A DNA stretch of 64,000 nucleotides from Morinoia aosen (Eukaryota > Arthropoda > Malacostraca > Amphipoda > Talitridae), in contig CM059562.1 of NCBI GenBank assembly GCA_030386875.1, positions 21,443,360-21,507,359 of the forward strand, written 5' to 3'. The notes below the pieces were generated by a model. The model ran no database searches. It saw nothing but the letters and a program-made list of their open reading frames with translations, and was not told the origin of the DNA. The stretch's first letter is position 1. Every line of letters begins with the position of its first letter. The position numbers were made by a program, and so were the translations under genes. This document shows, in pieces, positions 33,486-44,800 of this stretch.

Positions 33486-35338
33486 CTACTGCCCTAAGTG
33501 AGATGAACGATAGTTGACGAAGACATTATTGTTTCTATTCGGTTTTTGATTGGTTACAGTGGGTGGATGGAAACACACTATCTCAGCATTGCTCTGAGGA
33601 AGATATAACGAGGAGAATACGTATTGGGCCTTCTGCATGAGGAGCCTTTCTTGGATAGGAATCCAGCCGAGTTTATTGAGGAGAGGGGCTACGTGGTCAC
33701 TTCTTTTGAAATTACCGTTGCATACCACCTTCGCTGCAAAATTCATGCACTTTTGTAAGTCCCTTTGAAGGTATTTAGGTAAGTCTCCCCATACAAGGCT
33801 GCAGTAGTCAATGCGCGATAACACAAGGGATTGAATTGCTAATAATCTGGATTTTTCGTCTAGCATACTTTTTATACGATGAAAAAAACATTAAAGTTCC
33901 GTAGATTTTGTTGCAAGTAGTCTCAACGTGAGATTTGAAGGACATATTTCTATCGAACCAGATCCCTAGATTTTTAACTTTTTCTGGTGCATTTATTTTA
34001 TCATTTCCAACTTCAAGAGTAAGATCTGAAGTTTTTTTAATTGCATCTTTCGATCCAAAAATAATGCATTGTGTTTTATTAGCATTTAATTTAAGACCAT
34101 TTCGGTCGTACCATGATTTCAGGCTAGTCAGTAAAGTTTCGGCTTTAATTTGCGTCTGTGGTATTTCCAATACAGAACTTGTTATTGCAATTTGAACATC
34201 ATCTGCATACATCGAGATCCGTGTGTTAAAAGGCTTTGGAGGGAAATCATTAATGAAAATAGAAAACAGTAGCGGACCAAGAATGGATCCTTGGGGAACA
34301 CCAAAATTGTTTTGAATGAATGGGGACAATTTGTTTTCTATGTGGACTGCATGAGATCGATTTGACAAGTAACTTTCAAACCATTGCGTGTCTATTCCCA
34401 AGTTCAGTATTTTACGTAGAAGTCTATCATGTTCGACGCTATCGAACGCCTTAGGGAGATCGAGTAGCAGCAAGAGTGTTACATTCTTTTGATCGATGTC
34501 ACTGTATATTTTTTCAGAGATATTGAGCAGAGCGTCTTGAGTGCTAGTATTTCTTCTATAGGCATATTGATTTTGGTGGAGTAGATTTGACTCGTCCAGG
34601 TGAAACGACAGTTGATTCGTCACCACTTTCTCTAATAGTTTTGACATGACAGGCAAAAGACTGATGGGCCTGTAGTTTGATGCTGTATTTAGGTCACCAC
34701 TTTTATGCAACGGTCTAATAATGGAGTGTTTCCATTGGTTTGGAAACATGTTGGTTGCTATTGATGTATTAATTATCAGACGAATCCATGGTGCTGTAAC
34801 AGGGAAACTGTCTTTGATATATTGAAGACTGATACCATCATGTCCAATTGCCTTTGTGTTTTTTAGTGAGTACAAGATATTTTGTAACTCCGGTAAATCG
34901 ACAGGGCGTGGTCTCCACTTGACATCAGTCCTCGAGGGTGCAGTGGGGCATGAATTTTCAATTGTCGTTTCATCTGGATTGGTACACACCTCACTGAAAA
35001 CTTGAGCCCCTACTTTTGAAAAGAATGTGTTGAAATCTGTGGCTGTTGCCGAGGGATTTTCAAATTTACTTTTGCGATCTAGATTTTTATATGGGGCTAC
35101 CTCACTAATGATTTCACAAGTTCGTTTCGGGTTATTTTTAGCCGTTATCAGTGCCTGGTGGAAGTGAGTTTGTTTCGCTTCAGTGATTTTCTTTCGAAGA
35201 ATTTTCTCATGTTCTTTATATCTCTTGTATAAGGTACTGTTTGATCTATTTTTTTGTACTCTCGCAAGTTAGCTTTCTTTATTCTGCTCATATCTTTCAC
35301 TTCGTCAGTAATCCAAGCAGTTCGTTTTGGCTTGTTTT
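33486..35338 (-). pseudogene. LINE B ORF2 C-terminal half: reverse transcriptase
   Basis: Minus strand. The linker HEKILRKKITEAKQ (about 35.2 kb) matches the plus copy at 18.7 kb. RT blocks follow: IIRPLHKSGD, NYRPISLLPVMSKLLEKV, LDLPKAFDSVEHD, FGVPQGSILGPLLFSIFIND, catalytic MYADDVQ (about 34190-34212), then the thumb and a tail ending at 33486. A frameshift in an A run near 35255 and another in a T run near 33895 (T7, T6 expected) break it; two pieces remain long and open (33808-34989 and 33486-33866). The 5' end at about 35338 is truncated. It is Jockey/CR1-like, with no RNase H seen. Apart from the two homopolymer slips it is well preserved, so it is not very old. Confidence 0.85.
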
Positions 35339-35385
35339 TTTTTGGTAACGTAAGGTGTCACAGTCATTGTTTTAGCAATGAAAAT

Positions 35386-35666
35386 GGAAGCTAACCCCTA
35401 TTACAAACGTAAAGAGGTTGGGTCGTGAGGGTTAGCAACAGTTCTTTTAGTGAAAATTATAAATAAAGCTTTCTAGTGACGTTTGTTTACATCGACTCGA
35501 AGATGGCTGCCGCCATCTTCAGCCGGTTGGCGCCATGGCGGCAGCCCCCTTGGCGTCGATGTAAACAAACGTTACTCGAAACTTTTATTTATAATTTTCA
35601 CTAAAAGAACTGTGCCTACCCCTCACGACCCAACCTCTTTACGTTTGTAATAGGGGGTTAGCTTCC
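35386..35666. mobile_element. Palindromic MITE
   Basis: Arms of ~125 bp (GGAAGCTAACCCC...TAAAGAGGTTGGGTCGTGAG ... CGTTTGTTTACATCGAC) are nearly perfect inverted repeats around a GC-rich ~55-bp centre, itself hairpin-forming (GGCTGCCGCCAT / ATGGCGGCAGCC). No transposase. Confidence 0.75.
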
Positions 35667-35929
35667 GTTATTAATTAAATTACGCTAGCCCCGCGTGCTT
35701 CCATGGCGCGCACAAGCCAGCTTCAAAGTTGAATAATTCGAAAATAACGCATCGCCGGGCAGAATGTCATTCATGTAAAACGTCTTATAATCGACTATAT
35801 TACCCATCTATACCTACGAAATTATGAAATTCGTTGACAACATTATATTCAATATTGACCATTGTTTTAAAGGGTGAAATTTAATGAATAAACTACTCGC
35901 AATATTTATTTTGAATATACGTTGATCGG

Positions 35930-36460
35930 GCGAAATGTTCTAGTTGCATGACCTCCTAGATCTCCTGACATGACTCCACTCGATTTCAATTTTTGGGGAC
36001 ACGTGAAGAGCCTTGTCTATGCTACACCCATTGATTCTGCGGAAGATCTTGTGGCCAGAATTGCAGTGGCTGCAGGTGATATACCTTAATGCCAGACGTG
36101 TTTCCTAATATTCGGCAGCCGTTAAGGCTAACATTCGAAAAGTGCATAGATGTGCTCGCGATAGCCGTGTGCTATAGGTTCCGCCGCCGTGCGGCCGGGA
36201 CCCGGGTTCGAAACTCGGCGCTGGCAGTGGCGATTTTCTCTGTTGGGTATAGGAGAAAAATTCCAAGCACAATACCCCACTCTACCCAGGTGTCTGAAAT
36301 GGGTACCGGTCTTGACCGGGGGAAAGCGTCATGGCGTCCTGGCGTTAGTTCTAAGGCATTTGAAAATCCAATGTACAAGGTGATATGTATCAGGCTTGAT
36401 TGGAAATAAAGCATCCGTAGATGCCTTCATTATGTAGGTGGAACACATTTTGAACAATTT
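35930..36460 (+). pseudogene. Mariner-like transposase C-terminus, split by a SINE
   Basis: One frame reads PPRSPDMTPLDFNFWGHVKSLVY (35965 onward), close to the conserved SPDL-PLDFFLW block around the last catalytic Asp of mariner-type transposases. A shift near 36085 leads to PDVFPNIRQPLRLTFEKCIDVL. After the SINE (36152-36431) the tail resumes as VGGTHFEQFL and stop (about 36430-36460). Only the C-terminal ~90 residues remain. Inactive. Confidence 0.7.
36152..36431 (+). mobile_element. tRNA-derived SINE (copy 4)
   Basis: B box GGTTCGAAACT (36205-36215), body words AATACCCCACTCTACCCAG and ATGGGTACCGG, 3' end GATTGGAAATAAAGCATC with the hairpin GCATC/GATGC. It is inserted in the mariner-like transposase. 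The head differs from copies 1 and 3 upstream of the B box. Confidence 0.8.
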
Positions 36461-36649
36461 TTGTAAAGTAAATTCGGAATCAATATCGCGAGTAATTGTG
36501 CCATTAAATTTCAACCTTAAAAACAATAAACACCTAATACCTCCCAACCCCGATTTTTTGGGGGAAAATTTCATAGGACAAAAAATGATTGTTTGCCCAT
36601 TTTCTACTTGATGTGCAATTTTGTACCTTGTATTCTGAAACACTCAGTA

Positions 36650-36840
36650 TACATAATTGTGTACACGACTCGTCATAAATGACGGGATTCGATATTGTCT
36701 GTATAGAAATCTTCCAGATGTGGACCATAAAGAAATATTTCCATCCTAGTAGCACCCGCGATTAAAATATTCTAATACTTGTGCACTGGGGAAACTCGCA
36801 TCACAGATACAGTAGTTAAGCATCTTTAAGAACGTGAAAT
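36650..36840 (-). repeat. Repeat G fragment (Helitron-like 3' end)
   Basis: In minus sense it ends CCCGTCATTTATGACGAG then TCGTGTACAC. Shared G words: ACTTGTGCACTGG, AAACTCGCATCACAGATAC (plus sense). Confidence 0.6.
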
Positions 36841-39800
36841 TGAGACAGATCAACCGACAAAGACGAACAGCCAATTTTGTTTGTTCAATGAAATTTCCTG
36901 TTTAATATTTTCCGTATTTCTGATGGCGGCTTTGTGGAAGAAAAAGTTTTCTTCAGTTGGCCTCTTAGTTCACAGACAATAATTTGAAACTGATGAAATT
37001 AGATCTTTTTGTTCGTTGTTTTTTTGTTTTGCAGCTGCATCTTTTCTTTTCGGTTTTTGTGTTGAAATTTAACTTTCTATAATTAAGCACGTTTGCGCTT
37101 CTAACAGACCTGCATCAACCTTAAATAGCTTTAATTAGCATTACTTGTGACGCTTTGGCGTTCACTCATTAAATTATCTTTGAGCCTGCTCTGCTTGGGC
37201 AGCATGTCGTCCTTTTAATAAAAGTGGGCCTGGTACCTCTAACTTATTTCTCTTGCGTAAAACGCAGTCTTCTGAAGTTCACCCAAAGTGGGGAACTTGA
37301 TTGGATTATGGGAATTTGAAGCTTGAAGAGCAAGCAATTTAAATGTTGAGAATTGGATTGATTGGTATTCTTGAAACAGGGTTGGTATTCTTTGACAAGG
37401 CAAGGGTCACCAGAAGCCGGGGAAGGCTTCAATATATTGAATAAATTGATATGGCCACTGACTCAGAAGGAGTTTAGCAAGGGTGTTCGGACGCAATATT
37501 TCAAGCGTCTAAAATCAACAATAAAAACCGCGGTACAGCCAACACTGGGGAAAATGAGAGAACAGTAAAGCTCGCCTTTAGGGGGGGTTTATTAGTTGAG
37601 GTTGAGCCGAAACGCGAGGCTTGATTCTTGTTCGAGAGACGTTCTTGGGGAGAGTCCAAGGTGGTTGAAGAACTTCAGACGATGCGTTCAGCTCAGGCTT
37701 GTGGAAGCGTGTGCTGGAGTGTGAAGTTGAGGATGATGTAAGGTGGGAGGTTCCGACATTAAGTGGGTCGGCGATTGAGTGATGAGTGTGGGACTAGCTA
37801 CCGGTTGGGAAAACTCGGTAGGAAAAGGAGACTCTCGACCCAATGGTCTCAACTGGGGTTTTAGTGGCTTAGCTGCAGGGATGCAGGCCTTCCAGTTTAG
37901 TGAAGTTTGAAGAGGAGGAACAACTTGTAGGGGACACTTGGAGAATCAACTCGGAGGAGGTAAGCTCCTTAAATTAAGAGGTTTAGGTTTGGTTTCATAC
38001 GTGTTTGTGAGTGCATGAATGTGTGGTCCAGTCGATCCTGTGAGGGAGCAAGTGACTTGAATTACTTTGTACAATAACGAGCCTATTCATACACATGTGC
38101 AAGACTGGTGCTAACTGCTGCATTAACAGGAAGAACAATGGCAGAAGTCTAGTGACAAGATCGGTCCGCAGCTCTAGCGCCCGAGCTGCAGCCTGAATCA
38201 TCTCAACACCAGAATCGGTGTTCCAGACCACTGGTCACAAGCTCTACTGATATCACAAGCAGCAACACAACTGAGTATATAATCGTTATGTAATTTGCTA
38301 ATGGAATTTAATTATACTGGTTTGGCTTCCAGGTATTCCGAAAATAGCCAGCCAACTGCTGTCAGTTGGCGGTTGTAATTTGAGTCAAAAGCAAACTACA
38401 CTTACAACTCAGCATGAGACTGAAGATTTAAATTTCCCGTACAGGGAACTAATTTCTAAAGGCAAAACATGACTGAGTATGAACTAACAACTAGAAGTAA
38501 AATAATGTACACAAAGTAACATGAGAAAAGGTGAGGACTCTTGTTCTCTATAATTCAGATGAGCCAGAACTGCTTCTAGGTGCAGAAAAATTACATATAA
38601 AAAGGAGTAGTATATGAAAAGACACAGCAGTAAAACAAACTAAAGCTGGAAAACAAAGTTACAGTGACTTAGCAAAGGCTAACAACGCTCAATTAAATTC
38701 AGGGAAACAATATTTAGCTTACACATTAATGATCCCTGTGGACAGTAAAGTGTCTTAAAACACTCTGCTCAGCACTGATAAAATATCTAAGGAGCTAATG
38801 CAACATTGTAATAATATTGAGAGCCAACAAGGATTCATCGGAGAAGCAAATACAAAAAAGGAAAACAATGACAAAGATGGGGCAGTGAGCTTGAAGCTTG
38901 TGCCTAACTAACACTGGCACAGAGAAAACATAGTGCATGTTCCTAAAGTCAGTTACATGAGTAAACTCTAATTTAACAGACACGTCAATAAAAATATAAT
39001 GAAACACTTAACATTAACACTTGATACTTACAAATGCCAGCTCTGGGGCCCAAGCGCTACTCAGGAGGATCTATACGAGAATGACGACTCTGCCTGGGAA
39101 GCCGGCCTTATATGCGCTTTGAGCGGACGAGCGTTTCCGGAATTTTCCGGAAACGGATGAACTTGCGATATGGTTCTACGTGAAAAACGCCGTTCTTTCT
39201 TGTCGAAGTATTTCTTTGGTCAAATTTTAATAGATTTAAGGGTAATGTTGAATGAAAATAGCAATCTAAAATTTTAAGAATGATTACGTTAACTTTATTT
39301 AATTTTTAGAAGATGGTTTTAATAATTTATGAAATTTAGACTGAAGTGCGGCTGAGGGTTCACTACAGTCTCTTTCTGCGACTTGAACTCCTCGACCCGG
39401 CTTTTGTAGCCTCTTGAATAGGCACTTATTATTAAAGGTAATTAATTGTCAATTAATTGTTAAAATCTTAGTGCTATATGCAATTTTACAATAAGATACG
39501 ATATTCACCTAGTCGGCCACCAGACATCTTAAAACTCTGCATCTCTCTACGCAGAACGCCTCTAAAATATCCTACCGGAGTACCGTGCTGATGACCGGCC
39601 GCGTCCATTGGGTTTCTTCCATTTTTAGCGAGTATTGTTTTAAAAACTAACCTTACGTTGAAGAAGATCTTCGGTCTCCATTTTAAAGGAATTTAATAAT
39701 AAAAATATTACAGAGGACGCTGCTGAGCGTACTGTTGGAATCCTCAAGATCCGTCTAACTTGGGTACGGTTTTTTTGCGCATCTCGGGAAACGACTTGCT

Positions 39801-39986
39801 GTTGTTCCCTTGAAGTTCTTCTGTATTTTAAATAAATGTTCGAGCAGTTGCCCTTAAGTTTTAAATCCTAAAACTCCATTGTACTAACATAGGAGAGATT
39901 ACGCTCACGAAATAGCTAAACCTATATATTAATTTGTTCAAAGGAGACACTTGACCATTCATTGTATAAGAACAATCAATACTATA
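36841..39986. other. Unassigned 3.1 kb
   Basis: No gene recognised. 39127-39160 contains a perfect 10+2+10-bp palindrome (GTTTCCGGAA TT TTCCGGAAAC). 39535-39545 in minus sense reads TGGTGGCCGACTAGG, which resembles an LTR-element primer-binding site, but I see no paired LTRs. Frames at 37362-37568 (+) and 37995-38231 (-) have no motif. Confidence 0.4.
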
Positions 39987-40760
39987 CTGCGTGTCCCACA
40001 AAAATATACCGGACTTTTCAATTGATAATATCTCCGCTTTAAATTAACATATTTTAATTGTCTTTTATTTACAATTTAGTCAATTTTGTTTCGTTTTGAA
40101 ATAATTTATGTTTTTGAAAACCAGTTAAATAAACTTTAAGATGATCGATTTACTGAAAGGGGTAGAAAAATTGTTCAAAGGGAAAGTTTTAAAAACAACA
40201 CTGGTGTTCTTCTTCATTCCTCAATACCTACTGTTAAGAATAATTTAATAACGATGTATCGTACATACAACTAAGTATTTAAACCCTCTGAGAGGTTTCA
40301 AGTTTCAAGTGTTCTCAATAATAGTGTTTCAAGGACTGATAGAAAACGGTGGAATAATGGGTAAAACTCTTCGTTCAATTGTGGCTAGAAGTAATACTTG
40401 CCTTGAGAGAAATGGAGGGTATGTCGTTGGATACTAAAATTACTTTATTTATTTAAACGTTATATAAGGTAATGATTTGTCACTCCTTAAAATTTTTGTG
40501 TGTTCAGTTTTATGGAAACTACAAAATAAGGAAGAATATCAATTTTGTTTTAAAAACTTTTCCTTTGAACAATTAATTTTTTTACTCCTTTCAGTAAATT
40601 GGACATTGTAAAGTGGTTATTCAACCGATTTTCAAAAACTTGAATTATTCGAAAAGGAAGCAAAATTTACTACATTCTGAGAAAAGGCAATTCAAATATG
40701 GTAATGTAAAGCTGAGATATAATTAATTAAAAATCGCGGACATTTTTACAGGACACCCGG
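39987..40760. mobile_element. Long-TIR MITE, mariner/Tc1-type ends
   Basis: CTGCGTGTCCCACAAAAATA at the left and, inverted, CCGGGTGTCCTGTAAAAAT at the right, with TA on both sides. Similarity between the arms continues for about 240 bp inward (AATTTACTGAAAGG, TTGTTCAAAGG). The centre (about 40240-40500) is unique. No transposase. Confidence 0.65.
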
Positions 40761-40774
40761 TATAATAAAAAGCC

Positions 40775-41658
40775 AGTTGTCCGTCATTGATAAGTATATG
40801 TTCTCGTGCGTAATTTCACCTATCTCATTACAATGGGAATCTGCTTGCTTGGACAGTATCATAAATACCATCGAAATATGAAAAACCAGGCATCTGCTCA
40901 CTTATGTTTATAAGTAAAAAACATTGCGTGAAAATCGAATCAACTGTCAAGGAAATGCGGCTCATCGCATTTAAATTTCAAAGGCATTTAAATGCTTAAA
41001 AGGTATGACAAATTTTTTAAAAACCTCTTGCGAACAATAATTTAAATTACAATTCAGATAGGTATTATGTTATACAATTTGCTTGGTTGTTGTGTGCGTC
41101 CCTCAGGGGGATACAGGTATTGTATCCATGGGAATTAGCGCTCCCAGGGGGACTATGAGAGGGCCTGAGCTAAAAAATAGGTAGGCTTCCTTTTGTTGAA
41201 ATAGAATAGGTTTTTGTTTTGTTACGGACCATCTTTTTTCGGTTCACTGCTGTCCTGTTTTTCAGCACCTGCTACTTTCTTCTTCAACTTTTTCTTGTTT
41301 CATGAACTTCTTTCTTAGCTTCCTGTTTCTGTGCACCTTGTGCATAGATTCCGCGTTCCCTCAACTGCATACTAAATGGTGCCTTCCTCCTTCCTCTCTT
41401 ATAGAACATCTTTGTCGTGCAATTAAGGGAGGCTAAAACTTTCTTATATAATATAATAATAATGTTGTGTGCGTTTGTGACGTTTTTATTAATGACCGTA
41501 TCTGTGATACGAGTTTTACCAGTGTACAAGTACCAGAATACTGTATTTTAATCGCGGGTACTATTACAATGGATATATTTGTTTGCCATTTTTATCTTGA
41601 GATTTTTTTAAAACGATACCATTCTATCATGTCATTTTTGACCAATCATGTACACTAG
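40775..41658 (+). repeat. Repeat G copy, interrupted
   Basis: 40775-41104 and 41464-41658 are the 5' and 3' parts of repeat G (ATTACAATGGGAATCTGC, ATTGCGTGAAAATCGAATC, ATGACCGTATCTGTGATACG). The 3' end reads TGTCATTTTTGACCA then ATCATGTACACTAG (CTAG 41655-41658) followed by T. A 359-bp insert at 41105-41463 is flanked by the duplicated word GTTGTGTGCGT. Confidence 0.6.
41105..41463 (-). pseudogene. Inserted fragment with a coding-like frame
   Basis: It sits in repeat G with GTTGTGTGCGT on both sides. On the minus strand it reads RRKAPFSMQLRERGIYAQ followed by a Lys/Gln/Glu-rich stretch and stop at 41284, then AEKQDSSEPKKDGP about 20 codons on. A related sequence lies at 59265-59465 (+): KAPFSVELKGPRYAQ, KKSKQ and DGP. 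Two diverged relatives suggest copies of one source gene or element. I do not recognise it. No poly(A) tail is visible. Confidence 0.35.
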
Positions 41659-41984
41659 TATCTTGATTATAAACAATCTGCAGTCAATTTAAAAGTCGTT
41701 CGCTAATAAAGAATATAATGAACATATGCGCAGGTTTCAACACCTGCAACCGTTTACTACTAAGAATGACTGTCTTGTGTTTATTTATACGTTTTGTGTC
41801 ACTCTGTTAAGAATAATTGATTGGAAAAAATTAGCACTGGCGGTCTTGGTTCCAGTTCACTGTCAATTAATACACTCATTTTCGTTGTGCAATAGCTCTA
41901 TAATAAGTCACTTTCATCACAATTAGAGCGATCCAAAGCCTTATATACTCGAGTTTGTATCGTGAATACCGAGTTCGGCGGGGT
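41659..41984. other. Unassigned
   Basis: No feature recognised. Confidence 0.35.
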
Positions 41985-42066
41985 ATTGCATATTACAATA
42001 TGCTGTATTGTATATTACAATATACTGTATTGCAATGTACTGTATTGCATATTACAATATACATAC
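41985..42066. repeat. Short palindromic tandem repeat
   Basis: ATTGCATATTACAATATGC and ACTGTATTG words alternate about three times with a period near 30 bp, each unit self-complementary. Confidence 0.6.
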
Positions 42067-42084
42067 ACAAGTTCGCAGTTGCTT

Positions 42085-42297
42085 TCAGTAATGCTGAATT
42101 TCTGTATCTTGGCTACGACACGAATGGCTATAACTACTTCTCTTGCGGCTCAGAAATGCTGTGTTCTGAGTGTTTATTACTCTTATAAGAAAATTAAGTT
42201 ACCTTTGGAATGAGCTGAAAGCATGGAAACTCCACTCAAACGAAAATTTGTTGAAGAAAGGTATTGAATCTTGTCATTTTTGACGGTCTGTGTACAC
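42085..42297 (+). repeat. Repeat G fragment
   Basis: Matches 58370-58562 (CTCAGAAATGCTG, AACTCCACTCAAACGAAAAT). The 3' end is TTGTCATTTTTGACGGTC then TGTGTACACTAG and T, a hairpin plus CTAG. Confidence 0.6.
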
Positions 42298-42329
42298 TAG
42301 TTAAGAAATAAAATATTCATCTTATAAAT

Positions 42330-42624
42330 TATGAATAGGTGAAGTTGGAGTCACAAAATTGCGAATAGGCGGAGTCGGTGTTGGAGTCGCAAAATTCTGG
42401 AGAAATGGAGTCGGAGTCGGAGTCGCCAAATTCTGAAAAGGTGGAGTCGGAGTCGGAGTCGGAGTCGCCAAATTCTGAAAAGGTGGAGTCGGAGTCGGAG
42501 TCGGAGTCGCCAAATTCTGAAAAGGTGGAGTCGGAGTCGGAGTCGGAGTCGCCTAATTCTGGAAAGGTGGAGTCGGAGTCGGAGTCGGAGTCGCAAACTT
42601 ATTCCACCGACTCCGCAACCCTGG
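42330..42624 (+). repeat. GGAGTC hexamer array with ~48-bp higher-order units
   Basis: Blocks of GGAGTC repeats separated by GCCAAATTCTGAAAAGGT or close variants, at least six blocks, ending CCACCGACTCCGCAACCCTGG. Same hexamer as repeat D, but spacer words differ, so it is a separate expansion. Confidence 0.75.
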
Positions 42625-42639
42625 TGGGTATGTGGATGT

Positions 42640-43180
42640 GTATCTGCTTATATATGTACATACATATGCATGTATATATATATGAGTATATCTACAGATA
42701 CATACATATATGTTTCTTTCCTTTGCGTAGCAACAAAACATGAGGACCCATTACACTTCGCTCGCTACGCTGCGACCAGCCAACGCTGAACCATTCTCAG
42801 AAATAACTCGATCGTCCAGCAAACGAATTTATTACGCTTGCTAACCGTTTCAAAAATAGATCTATCCCTCGTAGCATTCCCTACCCCAGAAGTACAGACA
42901 TGAAATGAAGCGCAATTTGAGCAAATGATTCGTGAAAACATTATCTTTCAGTCCGCACGATGAACAAGCTATGAATTTCATTTTGCATGCATGTTTGTTC
43001 ACATTTTTGTGTTGCGTGATGTTGTCCACAAATTACTTTTGACTAACTTTCTGACAACTTGATAATCATTAATGACGGTGTTTTTGTCTGTTTCGGTCAA
43101 GCGTTTCTTGTCGTTGCTCATTTCGTTTCATCTAATTAACGAGGAATTCCGGAAGATTCTCTAAGAGTTTTAAAATTATT
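42640..43180 (+). repeat. Diverged repeat A arm
   Basis: Shares GCAATTTGAGCA, TTATCTTTC, GAACAAGCTATGAATTTCAT and TCTAATTAACGAGGAATTC-like words with the distal arm of repeat A. It is more diverged than the other copies and lacks the minisatellite. Confidence 0.5.
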
Positions 43181-43189
43181 TATTAGAAA

Positions 43190-43275
43190 AATCTGCATCC
43201 GTCACCGAGATTCGATCCCGCGACATCTTCACTCCCGGGCGCGCCCTTAACGGTTCGGCCACGAAGTGCGAGGAG
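43190..43275 (-). mobile_element. tRNA-related SINE head (Leu/Ser-type)
   Basis: Minus sense: TGGCCGAACCG (A-box-like), CGGGATCGAATCTC (B-box-like), then TTTTT. The acceptor stem does not pair (four or more mismatches), so it is a tRNA-derived relic and not a working tRNA gene. Confidence 0.6.
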
Positions 43276-43329
43276 TCGAGACTGAACTTCAATGTGTTAT
43301 TTATCTCATGCAATAACTTTCTTGGCAAC

Positions 43330-43515
43330 TAACGTCTTTCTTTCTTTATTGCTTTCTTTCTTTTTTCTCTTCTCTTCTTTTCTTTTCTTTTCCTTTCTTT
43401 TCTTATCATTTATTTTCTTTTCCTTTCCTTTCTTATTTTTTCTTTCCGTTTCTTCTTTTTTCTTTTTCTCCATTTCTTTTCTTTTCTTTTCCTTTCTTTT
43501 CTTTCTTTCTTGCGC
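43330..43515 (+). repeat. Pyrimidine microsatellite (TTTTC/TTTCC)n
   Basis: Almost pure T/C on the plus strand with TTTTCTTTTC and TTTCCTTTCTT units. Long Lys/Glu-rich or Phe/Ser-rich frames across it are artefacts. Confidence 0.85.
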
Positions 43516-44800
43516 CACTACTGTTAGCGTAGGAGGTGTGACAAATTTGTGAAGAGGTAAATCATTTCATTTCCTACCAGCTCGCTAACTGGCGTACTAG
43601 TTGATGTGTGGGAGTGAGAAGATAGTTCTGAAAATCGGCCTTGTAGTCTTGGAAGGCGGATTGTTCATTTTTACCCATTTTATATTCATCATTCATCCCT
43701 GATATCGGAAATTCCTGAGCTCGTATTGCAATGTAAGTACTAATGAGAGTGTTTTCATCAATATATCGTGACAGGCACCAAGTTTCCTCAACTTGTACTT
43801 ACATGCATTATCAAACCTAGATTAAGCAGCAAAGGGAGTGCAGTTTTGTTTGCTTTTCTCTCCATCATTTGTTTCGACCACCGACATGGTATTGCGACGC
43901 CTGTGTGTGTTTTTCAGCTGAGGATCTTTGTGTTAAATGTTGTAAAGCCCAATGATAGTTTTTGTATTATCTCTATCGGAAATATTCTGTTTCCTTTTCC
44001 ATGCTATAAGGACACACTCCTACGCCAGGACAAACGCTTGTTTTCTATCTAAAGTTGTAGGTATAGATAACACAAATGGTAGATATTTTTTTCTAAATTA
44101 TATTTGATCATTAAGATTGTGTTCACAAATTACTTGTTCACAAATGCCACAGCAAAAGAATGAGCTCAGAAGAAGACCACCACGTAGCACAACCGCCAGA
44201 GATCACCGCACCATCAACCGATGGCACTGAACCAAGCGAAATGAAGCACGGAGCTCACACAGGCACAAGGCAGCAATTCACTACCAAAATTGGCTACAAT
44301 TGAAGCGAAAAGTGGATGAAATGTTCTCGCTTGGCAGCAAACGCGCACAAGCGAACTACAAAACTCAATGCTTGTCAATACGAGTCTGCAACGCAAACTC
44401 AACATTAGGAAAATGTTTGCTGTATTTAATCACTAACTAGACACAATAAATCAAGTTCTTCGTAGATTGTACGGAATTAAATCATCTATAAAAATAAAAT
44501 CATACACAGACAATTTCCTGGTGACTTACACGGCTAATTTTACGGGAAATATGATTCATAAAACTTGTATTTGAAATAAATCTTATCCACTCTACAGGGC
44601 AAGGGAGTCTCAAATTTTGCCCTTGTCATCACTACGGACACTCTGTTATGACTGAAGGCACGCCGCGGACTGCAATACTGAACAAATATGCACAACCAAC
44701 ATACAACCGAGTGAGTATGTAACCCAGCAACACCACCAGAGTTTCACAAGGAGATAAATAGACAACAAACACTATGCAAATCAAAGACCAGCCTCAAGAA
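43516..44800. other. Unassigned
   Basis: No family recognised. A short plus frame, 44160-44303 (47 codons, starts MSSEEDHH, Thr/Pro/Glu-rich), has protein-like composition but no support. Confidence 0.35.

Larger units (their letters stand above)
31331..36647 (+). mobile_element. Mariner-like transposon with nested insertions
   Basis: The left end CAGGGTGTTTCAG (31331) and right end CTGAAACACTCAG (36635-36647) are inverted with 11 of 13 matches, and each is flanked by TA. Subterminal blocks 31450-31610 and 35710-35870 are also inverted copies. Between them lie a LINE B copy (31636-35338), a palindromic MITE (35386-35666) and a SINE (36152-36431). The transposase C-terminus sits in 35930-36460. 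The single-element reading is an inference from the matching ends. Confidence 0.55.

Noticed and set aside
39528-39548. LTR-retrotransposon primer-binding site
   Set aside because: TGGTGGCC-like word only; no matching LTR pair found around it by eye.
42322-42743. Ser/Glu, Pro/Thr and Arg/Leu repeat frames
   Set aside because: Direct translations of the GGAGTC array.
43190-43275. Possible Leu/Ser tRNA gene
   Set aside because: The acceptor stem is largely unpaired; kept as a tRNA-derived relic.
43292-43552. Lys/Glu-rich and Phe/Ser-rich frames
   Set aside because: Translations of the pyrimidine microsatellite.
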